DNA of 6,049 bases from an archaeon (GTDB lineage Archaea > Methanobacteriota > Methanobacteria > Methanobacteriales > Methanobacteriaceae), in assembly GCA_024409145.1 (NCBI GenBank), contig JAKSUF010000092.1:1-6049 (forward strand). Direction: 5' to 3'. The notes under the pieces are model-generated. The model did no database searches, was not told the DNA's origin, and worked only from the letters and a program-made list of their open reading frames with translations. Position numbers and translations under genes: made by a program. Positions 1 through 5,627 of this stretch are shown piece by piece; position 1 is the stretch's first letter; each line of letters starts with the position of its first letter.

Positions 1-75
1 AAAACAAAAAAAATAAAAATAAAAATAAAAATAAAAATAAAAAAAGACAAAATTAGTAGTTAAAAACTACTAATT
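1..75 (-). terminator. Operon-end terminator: perfect hairpin plus T-rich tract
   Basis: The arm at 51-60 (AATTAGTAGT) is perfectly complementary to the arm at 66-75 (ACTACTAATT), giving a 10-bp stem with a 5-nt loop (61-65). Read leftward, in the direction of the operon, the hairpin is followed by TTGTC, then seven Ts (45-39), then five T5A units. The right arm overlaps the stop codon of the last gene (74-76) by two bases. A hairpin with a long U-rich tail just past the last stop is what an end-of-operon terminator should look like. Archaeal termination depends mainly on the T-tract, so the hairpin may instead act as a 3'-end stabiliser. Whether another gene lies to the left cannot be seen. 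Confidence 0.8.
9..45. repeat. Hexamer microsatellite AAAAAT
   Basis: Thymines at 14, 20, 26, 32 and 38 each sit in runs of A at an exact 6-bp period, so five AAAAAT units are present, followed by A7 at 39-45. On the minus strand this is the U-rich tail of the operon terminator. Such a repeat may vary in length between strains by replication slippage. Confidence 0.8.
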
Positions 76-685
76 AAACACCATTGATATCATCCAAATG
101 AATGATTTTATCACAAAGTCTGTCTAATAATGGTTTATCATGACTAACAATTAAAAATCCAATATTTCTATCCTTAACAATATTAATAACTGAAGTAAAT
201 AACTGTACTTGAGTAACAGCATCAAGCATAGTTGTCATTTCATCAGCAATAAGGAATTTAGTTTTAGGATTTAATGATCTAAGTACAGAAAATCTTTGTA
301 ATTCCCCACCAGATAATTCATTAGGCCATCTATTTAACCAAGATTTATGAATACCAAACTGTTTTAATAAAGAATCATCAAAATCATAAGATTCTTCTAA
401 TATATCTTTCATTTTCCATTTAGGATTCATAACCTTTTCAGGATGTTGGTAAATTAATTGAATAGGGTTAAATCCTTTATTATTTACTTCTTTATAATCT
501 AAATAAACTTTTCCAGAGTAATTTTTAATATATCCAGATAAAATTTTACATAAAGTAGATTTTCCAGAACCACTATCTCCAACTAAACCAACAATCTCAC
601 CAGACTTAATAGAAAAATTAACATTATTTAATATTTTTCTTGAATCTTTATATCCAAAACAAATATCTTCAGCAATTAACTCCAT
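74..685 (-). CDS. nikE: ABC importer ATP-binding protein, short NikE/CntF-like subunit
   Basis: This is one of two ATPases that power the importer from the cytoplasmic face. It has 203 aa from ATG at 685. Visible motifs, numbered from that start, are Walker A GDSGSGKST (36-44), Q-loop Gln80, signature LSGGE (124-128), Walker B FLIADE with catalytic Glu149, D-loop MLD (153-155) and switch His182. The stretch IADEMTTMLD, with Met in place of the usual Pro, is typical as I recall of the NikE/CntF partner ATPase of nickel/opine importers. The protein stops soon after the H-loop and lacks the C-terminal oligo_HPY tail, so it is a minimal ATPase. An in-frame GTG at 694 would add three residues, but it overlaps the GGAGTG ribosome binding site (697-692), which is well placed for 685. 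It is the last gene of the operon; the terminator begins at its stop. The symbol is assigned by family and gene order; substrate is not proven. Confidence 0.88.
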   Translation of the reverse strand: MELIAEDICFGYKDSRKILNNVNFSIKSGEIVGLVGDSGSGKSTLCKILSGYIKNYSGKVYLDYKEVNNKGFNPIQLIYQHPEKVMNPKWKMKDILEESYDFDDSLLKQFGIHKSWLNRWPNELSGGELQRFSVLRSLNPKTKFLIADEMTTMLDAVTQVQLFTSVINIVKDRNIGFLIVSHDKPLLDRLCDKIIHLDDINGV

Positions 686-798
686 AACATACACTCCATT
701 AATCGAGATTTATAATTAACTCCACAACATCTGATTATTAACCAAGAGCCATAATTAACTCCACAACATCTGATTATTAACCAAGATTTATAAACTCC
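680..798 (-). repeat. Tandem triplication of the nikE-like translation start region
   Basis: A 36-bp stretch at 712-747 recurs exactly at 751-786 (39-bp period, 3-bp spacer GCC). In the coding direction the units start with GGAGTT and run 798-763 (36 bp), 762-724 (39 bp) and 723-684 (40 bp); a further GGAGTTAATT at 683-674 lies in the gene itself. The unit nearest the gene has diverged but keeps TTAAT and ATGTTATGGAGTTAATT against ATGTTGTGGAGTTAATT in the copies. The upstream copies therefore look like duplicates of the sequence that encodes the start Met-Glu-Leu-Ile. This array fills most of the 126-nt gap between the two ATPase genes. A TTTATAAAT string at 785-793 could be a weak internal TATA box, but nothing else supports a promoter there. 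Confidence 0.85.
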
Positions 799-811
799 CT
801 ATTTAAACTCC

Positions 812-1756
812 TTATTCAGTATATTTAAAACATCTTATGTATTTATCACCATGTTTTACTAATTTAGGAATTTCACTATCACATTTATCTACACAATGAG
901 GACAATGATCAAGATAAGGACAGTAATCATTAATTTCATCCCTTAATGGTTGGTGACCTTCAGTTAATTTGAAATCAACATCAGGTAAAGCATGATAAAG
1001 TGCCTTAGTATAAGGGTGTAATAAATTCTCACCATTATTTTTAAAGTCATCAATATTAGCTATCTCAATTACATATCCCGCATAGAAAATAGCTATTTTA
1101 TCTGCAACTTTTAAAGCAGCATTAATATCGTGAGTAATTAATAAAATTCCCACATTATTATTAGCCATATCTCTTAAATAATTCAAAGTTTCTTCTAAAG
1201 CAGCTTCATCAAGACCAGGAGTTGGTTCATCAGCAATTACTAATTTTGGATTTGAAAGAAGTGCAGTTGATACAAGAACACGTCTTGCCATACCCCCAGA
1301 TAATTGGAATGGGTACATATCATCTACTTCTTCCCCTAAATTATATTTCTCAAAGATTTTTCTCTGTTTAGCTTTTAATTCTTTTTCCTCTTCTTCAGAA
1401 TCACATTCACCAATAACTTGTTCTGAAATTTTCATTAAAGGATCTAAAAAGTTAACAGATTGAGGAATCAAAGCAATGTCATCTCCTCTTAATCTTTCTT
1501 TAGATTCTGGATTTAAAAGCTCTCCTTTATAATACATTTCACCATTTAGTAAAGCATTGTCTGGAAGTATCCCTAATATTGCATGGGCTAATAAACTTTT
1601 ACCAGACCCACTAGAACCTAAAACTGCAACAATTTCACCTTCATCTATACTCAAAGATAAATCAGAAATAACTTTAAGATTTTTTTGATTTAAACCTTTA
1701 ACATATTGAATAAATGAAATAGAAACATTATAAACATCTAATAAATTTTCACTCAT
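812..1756 (-). CDS. nikD: ABC importer ATP-binding protein, long NikD/CntD-like subunit with oligo_HPY tail
   Basis: A 314-aa cytoplasmic ATPase that pairs with the short ATPase at 74-685 to drive import. Motifs are Walker A GSSGSGKS (47-54), Q-loop Gln99, signature LSGGMARR (152-159), Walker B LVIADE with catalytic Glu177, PTPGLD (178-183) and switch His209. The signature's Met in place of Gln and the PTPGLD string recur, to my recollection, in the nickel/opine branch. After the ATPase core come HPYTKALYHALP (247-258), the oligo_HPY signature of Dpp/Opp/Nik ATPases, and a cysteine cluster Cys279, Cys285, Cys288, Cys292 and Cys309, resembling the C-terminal cluster reported to bind [4Fe-4S] in some DppD proteins. 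The start is ATG at 1756 with a GTGAT-type ribosome binding site at 1764-1760. It lies 45 nt after the second permease gene. Residues 119-131 are strongly charged (Glu/Lys), probably a surface loop. Confidence 0.9.
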   Translation of the reverse strand: MSENLLDVYNVSISFIQYVKGLNQKNLKVISDLSLSIDEGEIVAVLGSSGSGKSLLAHAILGILPDNALLNGEMYYKGELLNPESKERLRGDDIALIPQSVNFLDPLMKISEQVIGECDSEEEEKELKAKQRKIFEKYNLGEEVDDMYPFQLSGGMARRVLVSTALLSNPKLVIADEPTPGLDEAALEETLNYLRDMANNNVGILLITHDINAALKVADKIAIFYAGYVIEIANIDDFKNNGENLLHPYTKALYHALPDVDFKLTEGHQPLRDEINDYCPYLDHCPHCVDKCDSEIPKLVKHGDKYIRCFKYTE

Positions 1757-1801
1757 AATATCACTTTTATAAATTTAATAAAAACTCTATTAATCTAATA
1801 A

Positions 1802-2644
1802 TTATTCATTAGCATTAGTAGGGTCGAGTAATTTCTTAATATTTTCACCAACAATATCGAATAACAATACAATAATAAGTAATGCTAAACCTGGGAATAA
1901 TGCTAACCACCAGTTTCCAGTAGCAAGATATCTCATAGATTCAGATAAAATAATACCAATTGCAGGTTCGTGAGGTGAAAGACCGAAACCTAAGAAGGTA
2001 ACACTTGCTTCATGCATAATTGCATGAGGGAAAATCAAAATAGTACCTACAATAATTTGAGTAATAGTTAAAGGCAATATATGTTTTCTAGCAATCCACC
2101 ATTTAGATTTACCTAATTTTCCAGATAATTTTACAAAATCTTGAGTTTGAATTTGTTTAATTTCAGCTCTTAAAACCCTTGTAAGAGAAGTCCAATGAGT
2201 AAATGCAACAGCTATTGTAACACCAAAAGCACCTCCACCTAACCCAATAGAGATTAAGATAATTAAGAGAATATGTGGAACTGATAAAAATACATCAACA
2301 ATCCATGAAACTGCAGTATCTAAATATTTGTTGAAACTAGATAAAATCGCAAGAGTAACAGCAATTATAGAACTTAAAATTGAAGCACCAGCACCAATTT
2401 GAATACTTAATCCTAAACCTTTTAAGGTACGTACAAACATATCCCTACCCATCCAATCAGTACCGAAGATATGTTCAAATGAAGGTGGTTGGTTTATGAT
2501 ACTAAAGTTTGTAAGTATATTATTAGAGTCAATCAAAAGACTGTTGATAATAATAATTACAAATACTAAAACAGTGATTCCAATAGTAAGTAAAGTTTTG
2601 GTTCTTAAATTTAACTTAAATTTATTATCAGCAATATCAACCAT
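1802..2644 (-). CDS. nikC: ABC importer permease, NikC/DppC-like
   Basis: A 280-aa integral membrane protein forming half of the translocation channel. It shows a first hydrophobic segment at about 17-37 and others near 82-103, 116-135, 137-155, 195-213 and 245-266, as expected for a BPD_transp_1 permease of the DppC type. Family marks are GTDWMGRDMFVRTLKG (61-76), matching the GTDxxGRDxxSR block that follows the first helix in DppC/NikC, and the EAA coupling loop DFVKLSGKLGKSKWW-ARKHILP (169-191), which docks onto the ATPases. The ATG at 2644 abuts the stop codon of the upstream permease with no gap. Its ribosome binding site GGTGAT (2653-2648) is the last two sense codons of that gene, so translation of the two permeases is probably coupled. 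Length is normal for the family. Substrate cannot be read from the permease. Confidence 0.9.
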   Translation of the reverse strand: MVDIADNKFKLNLRTKTLLTIGITVLVFVIIIINSLLIDSNNILTNFSIINQPPSFEHIFGTDWMGRDMFVRTLKGLGLSIQIGAGASILSSIIAVTLAILSSFNKYLDTAVSWIVDVFLSVPHILLIILISIGLGGGAFGVTIAVAFTHWTSLTRVLRAEIKQIQTQDFVKLSGKLGKSKWWIARKHILPLTITQIIVGTILIFPHAIMHEASVTFLGFGLSPHEPAIGIILSESMRYLATGNWWLALFPGLALLIIVLLFDIVGENIKKLLDPTNANE

Positions 2645-3625
2645 TTAATCACCCTCTCTTAATCTAGGATCTACGAAATTATATATAACATCTGCTAAAG
2701 TATTTCCTACAAAAACAAATATAGCACTGAATATTACAATACCTAAAAGTAATGGAACATCACTTCTAAGTCCTGCAGAAACAGCAGCTTGTCCAATACC
2801 AGGATAAGTGAAAACTTGTTCTACAAGAACAGCCCCACCAAATAACTCACTGAAACTTAAGAATTGTAATGTAATCGCAGGTAATAAAACATTTCTAATA
2901 CCATGTCTTTTAATAAGAGACCAACCAGTCTCACCTCTTGCTTTTGCAAAGAGGAAATAATCCTTAGACATTTCACCAATTAATTTATCACGAGTGTATA
3001 ATGCAATTTGTGCAACTCCCAAAATACTTAATGTAAATGCAGGTAAAATTAAACGGTTTAACCATTCAAAGAAAGTAACATTCTGACTTAAACTTCCAAT
3101 AGGTACACCTAAACCTGAAGGGAACCATCCAAGATAAATACTAAATATCATCAATACAATTAAAGCAATCCAAAATGTTGGAGCAGATTGTAAAATATAA
3201 CAATAATATTTAATCAATTTATCAACAAAAGTGTCTCTTTTGAATCCTGCAATAATACCTAAAACAAAACCTAAAACTCCAGAAATAACCCAAGATGAAA
3301 ACATTAAAACTAAAGAAGCAACAAATCTATCAAGAATAACATCAATTACAGGAGCTCTGAAAATTAAAGAGTTTCCTAAGTTTCCTTGGACAATATTTCC
3401 TAACCAATTAACAATCTTAACAGTAATAGGTTCATTAACACCCCAATAAGATTGTAAAGCAGCAACTTGATCTGGACTAACTACCTTATTAGCAATATAA
3501 GTTTTAATTGGATCAATAGGAGACATATCAATTAATATAAAGCTTAACACAATAACAAAAATTAAAAGAATAATAAATCTAACAAATCTATTAGCTAAAA
3601 ATAATAATATTTTATTTTTGTTCAA
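2645..3625 (-). CDS. nikB: ABC importer permease, NikB/DppB-like (TTG start)
   Basis: A 326-aa membrane permease, partner of the NikC-like protein at 1802-2644. Hydrophobic helices are visible at about 13-33, 104-127, 140-165, 194-212, 246-270 and 290-312. Family signatures are SAPTFWIAL (147-155), the EAA loop DYFLFAKARGETGWSLIKRH (222-241) with NVLLP after it, EQVFTYPGIG (269-278) and the terminal DPRLREGD. The start is TTG at 3625: a consensus GGAGGT (3637-3632) lies six bases upstream and the protein then begins (M)NKNKILLFLANRF, the usual basic N-terminus before helix 1. The frame stays open to ATG at 3697, but that would add 24 hydrophobic residues and ignore the strong ribosome binding site. 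It follows the binding-protein gene after a 224-nt gap holding a stem-loop and repeats. Confidence 0.9.
   Translation of the reverse strand: MNKNKILLFLANRFVRFIILLIFVIVLSFILIDMSPIDPIKTYIANKVVSPDQVAALQSYWGVNEPITVKIVNWLGNIVQGNLGNSLIFRAPVIDVILDRFVASLVLMFSSWVISGVLGFVLGIIAGFKRDTFVDKLIKYYCYILQSAPTFWIALIVLMIFSIYLGWFPSGLGVPIGSLSQNVTFFEWLNRLILPAFTLSILGVAQIALYTRDKLIGEMSKDYFLFAKARGETGWSLIKRHGIRNVLLPAITLQFLSFSELFGGAVLVEQVFTYPGIGQAAVSAGLRSDVPLLLGIVIFSAIFVFVGNTLADVIYNFVDPRLREGD
2648..2653 (-). promoter_or_regulatory. Ribosome binding site GGTGAT inside the end of the NikB-like gene
   Basis: The last Gly-Asp codons of the NikB-like gene spell GGTGAT, complementary to the 3' end of methanogen 16S rRNA. They are followed by the TAA stop (2647-2645) and directly by the ATG of the NikC-like gene at 2644. 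Confidence 0.8.
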
Positions 3626-3631
3626 AAATAA

Positions 3632-3637
3632 ACCTCC
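3632..3637 (-). promoter_or_regulatory. Ribosome binding site GGAGGT deciding a TTG start
   Basis: On the minus strand GGAGGT reads 3637-3632 and TTG follows after a 6-nt spacer at 3625-3623. It is the strongest ribosome binding site in the window and settles the start of the NikB-like permease at a non-ATG codon. Confidence 0.85.
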
Positions 3638-3690
3638 ACTAAAAATAATTTCTATTATTAAAGAAATAAAAACAAAATACATAATTAATA

Positions 3691-3720
3691 AAATCAAATA
3701 AAATCAAATAAAATCAAATA
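3691..3720. repeat. Three exact 10-bp tandem copies of AAATCAAATA
   Basis: AAATCAAATA occurs head to tail at 3691-3700, 3701-3710 and 3711-3720, in the gap between the binding-protein gene and the NikB-like gene. Transcribed, it gives a U-rich spacer (TATTTGATTT repeated) downstream of the stem-loop at 3733-3841. No function can be read from it. Confidence 0.8.
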
Positions 3721-3732
3721 ATAAAACACCAC

Positions 3733-3841
3733 AAAAAAAGAAAAGTGAGAATTAAGAATAAAACTTAAATTAAAAACTTAAGAACACTGCTAAAAGAAAT
3801 AAAACTTAAATTAAAAATTTAATCCATTCTTAATTCACTTT
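3733..3841 (-). terminator. Intercistronic stem-loop with T-run (leaky terminator or mRNA processing/stability element)
   Basis: In the direction of transcription AAAGTGAATTAAGAAT (3841-3826) pairs with ATTCTTAATTCTCACTTT (3759-3742): sixteen pairs with a two-base bulge. Then follow TCTTTTTTT (3741-3733). The 66-nt loop contains two copies of a 20-bp direct repeat. It begins 9 nt after the stop of the binding-protein gene. Importer operons commonly make far more binding protein than permease, and a partly read-through terminator or 3'-protective hairpin at this point is a standard way to do it. That role is inference; the pairing and the T-run are seen directly. Confidence 0.6.
3757..3817. 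repeat. 20-bp direct repeat pair, 41-bp period
   Basis: AATAAAACTTAAATTAAAAA occurs exactly at 3757-3776 and 3798-3817. Both copies lie in or at the edge of the loop of the intercistronic stem, and each is followed by sequence (CTTAAG or TTTAA) that can fold back on its own CTTAA or TTAAA, so each could form a small secondary hairpin. Confidence 0.75.
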
Positions 3842-3849
3842 CTAAAAGA

Positions 3850-5466
3850 TTATTGTACTGATGATACTCTTTTCCAATCCCAAATGTTTCCGAAAATGTC
3901 TCCACCATGAGGTTGTAATAAAGCAGTATCATTAGAGATATCTAAACTATCATCAACATAATAACCGTATTTAATCTCACCAAGCCATAACCAGGAAGCA
4001 TCACCTTTAGGAGAAATTCCAGTAGAACCATCCCAAGATACTTTAGACCATTCTTTGTGAGAAGCAGCACCACTACTACTTAAAGCAGCATCAATATGAG
4101 CATCTACAGCACTATTATTAATGAAAGCTGGATTGTTGTATCCTACACCTGCTTGGTCACTGTAGTATTCAGACCAGAGAGTAGATGGATCAGTAGAACC
4201 GAATCCCCAAACAATACCTTCACTGTTTTTAACTTTATCCATTTCATCCCAGTTACTACCAGTAGCATTAATTTCAATACCCATAGCTTTAGCTTGTTCA
4301 GATACAGCAACTGCTAATGCTTGTCTTTCAGGAGCATCAGAAGAGTAGTAAACACCGAGAGATGCTTTAGTACCATCTTTTTCACGAATACCATCATTAT
4401 CAGTATCAATCCAACCAGCAGCTTCTAAAGTTTTATTTGCTTTTGCAATATCACCATCTTTAATAACTGCTTCTTTGTTAGCCCAAGGTAATTGATGAGC
4501 AATACCATCGTAGTTAGGAGTACCGAAACCAGATAATGCACCTTCAGATAAAGCAGTACGATTAATACCATAGTTTAAAGCTTTTCTAATAGCAATATCA
4601 GAAGTTACATTGTTACCAATAGCTGCACCATCTTCAGTAGTTTCACCAGTATTTGGAATGGAAGGTAAAGAGATTCCTCTTACATCAATAGTATCCATTA
4701 AGTACATAGTCATACCAGGGATGGTTTCTTTTGCATAGGATAATGGTACTGCAGAAATATCTGCTTCTTTGTTTTTAGCAGCATTGAATGCAGCATCATT
4801 TTGAGCAAATAAGATAGTTAATTTTTTGAATTCAGGTTTTTCACCATAGTAATCATCATTAAGTTCTAAAATTACTTGTTGACCTTTGTCCCATTGAACG
4901 AATTTATAAGGTCCAGAACCTACAGGATTTTGACCATAAGTTTCATTATTATAGGAATCAGATGGAACAATACCAATATATGCTAATTTATCTAAGAAAG
5001 AAGAGTCACTTTTATCTAAATCAAATTTAACAGTGTATTTATCTACTTTTTTAGCTTCAGCCATATTACTTAAATCTAAACTTGCACCAGATGCTTTAGC
5101 TTCATTATAAGTGAATACAACATCATCTGCAGTTAAATCAGATCCATCAGTAAATTTAACATCTTTTCTTAATTTAACTACATAATTTTTGAAATCATCA
5201 CTAATTTTATAATCAGTAGCTAAATCATTACTATAAGTCATGTTTCTATTCATTTTTAATAAAGTACTTTGAATTAATGGTTCTGCATAATAATTCCAAC
5301 CTAAAATAGGATCGAAACCAGCTTCAGGTTCACCACCGTGACTGTAAGCTGCTACAACTAACTCATCATCAGCTCTTGCATTGTGAGAACCACCGAATAA
5401 AACAGCACCGCCAATAATTAAAAGAATAACAATAATTACTCCGCCGATTAAATATTTTTTATCCAT
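3850..5466 (-). CDS. nikA: Nickel/opine/peptide ABC importer substrate-binding protein (SBP_bac_5, NikA/NikZ/CntA-like)
   Basis: A 538-aa extracytoplasmic binding protein that captures the substrate and hands it to the permeases at 1802-3625. The N-terminus is MDKK followed by a hydrophobic stretch (5-24). There is no cysteine anywhere, so it is not a lipoprotein; it is either anchored by this helix or cleaved after the AxA motif at 30-32. The SBP_bac_5 fold is shown by DLATDYKISDDFKNYVVKLR (81-100), FTDGSDLTADDVVFTY (105-120), GSGPYKFVQWDKGQ (183-196), IRKALNYGINR (293-303), DTDNDGIREKDG (354-365) and PHGGDIFGNIWDW near the end. The stretch from WGFGSTDP (420-427) to YNNPAFINNSAVD (443-455) resembles, as I recall, the corresponding region of NikZ/CntA-type nickel or metal-opine binders. 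ATG at 5466 has GAGGAT (5477-5472) upstream. It is the first gene of the operon. Nickel is inferred from family, host and upstream sites; the ligand is not proven. Confidence 0.88.
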   Translation of the reverse strand: MDKKYLIGGVIIVILLIIGGAVLFGGSHNARADDELVVAAYSHGGEPEAGFDPILGWNYYAEPLIQSTLLKMNRNMTYSNDLATDYKISDDFKNYVVKLRKDVKFTDGSDLTADDVVFTYNEAKASGASLDLSNMAEAKKVDKYTVKFDLDKSDSSFLDKLAYIGIVPSDSYNNETYGQNPVGSGPYKFVQWDKGQQVILELNDDYYGEKPEFKKLTILFAQNDAAFNAAKNKEADISAVPLSYAKETIPGMTMYLMDTIDVRGISLPSIPNTGETTEDGAAIGNNVTSDIAIRKALNYGINRTALSEGALSGFGTPNYDGIAHQLPWANKEAVIKDGDIAKANKTLEAAGWIDTDNDGIREKDGTKASLGVYYSSDAPERQALAVAVSEQAKAMGIEINATGSNWDEMDKVKNSEGIVWGFGSTDPSTLWSEYYSDQAGVGYNNPAFINNSAVDAHIDAALSSSGAASHKEWSKVSWDGSTGISPKGDASWLWLGEIKYGYYVDDSLDISNDTALLQPHGGDIFGNIWDWKRVSSVQ

Positions 5467-5596
5467 AATTAATCCTCATAAACATATATGATAAAAATTA
5501 CATTTTGAAAATAATTTTTCTAATTAAATTAGTATATTAATTAAAAAAAAACTTTTTATTAAAAAGGATTTTTAAATTAAAAATTAAGATATTGAG

Positions 5597-5606
5597 ATAT
5601 ATAAGT
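5597..5606 (-). promoter_or_regulatory. Candidate archaeal TATA box of the importer operon
   Basis: On the minus strand ACTTATATATC (5607-5597) is the best match to the archaeal TATA consensus TTTATATA in the leader. Initiation about 25 bp downstream would fall near 5570-5575 and give a leader of roughly 105 nt. The nearest AGTATTACT motif (5636-5628) lies about 20 bp upstream of it. A rival box, TTAATATAC (5540-5532), would give a leader of about 40 nt and would avoid transcribing the small hairpin and T9 at 5543-5566. Confidence 0.4.
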
Positions 5607-5627
5607 TATAAAAATATTAAATTAATA

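Noticed and set aside
3231..3449. 72-codon open frame on the plus strand
   Set aside because: It lies wholly inside the NikB-like permease gene on the opposite strand, whose motifs are clear; it has no ribosome binding site and an unrecognisable composition.
3626..3697. 24-residue N-terminal extension of the NikB-like permease from ATG 3697
   Set aside because: No ribosome binding site precedes that ATG, while GGAGGT sits ideally for TTG 3625; the extra residues are what translated AT-rich spacer looks like.
4096..4317. 73-codon open frame on the plus strand
   Set aside because: It is the antisense of the well-supported binding-protein gene; the product looks like no protein and there is no start signal.
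74..5466. Assignment as a dedicated oligopeptide importer (DppABCDF)
   Set aside because: Not excluded, but the ATPase signatures (IADEMTTMLD, LSGGM with PTPGLD), the binding-protein C-terminal half and the NikR-like upstream motifs point more to the nickel/opine branch; kept as the main alternative.
5459..5490. Eight-codon upstream frame ATGTTTATGAGG... overlapping the binding-protein start
   Set aside because: It has no ribosome binding site of its own, and its ATGAGGATT contains the site of the real gene; such short frames are common by chance.
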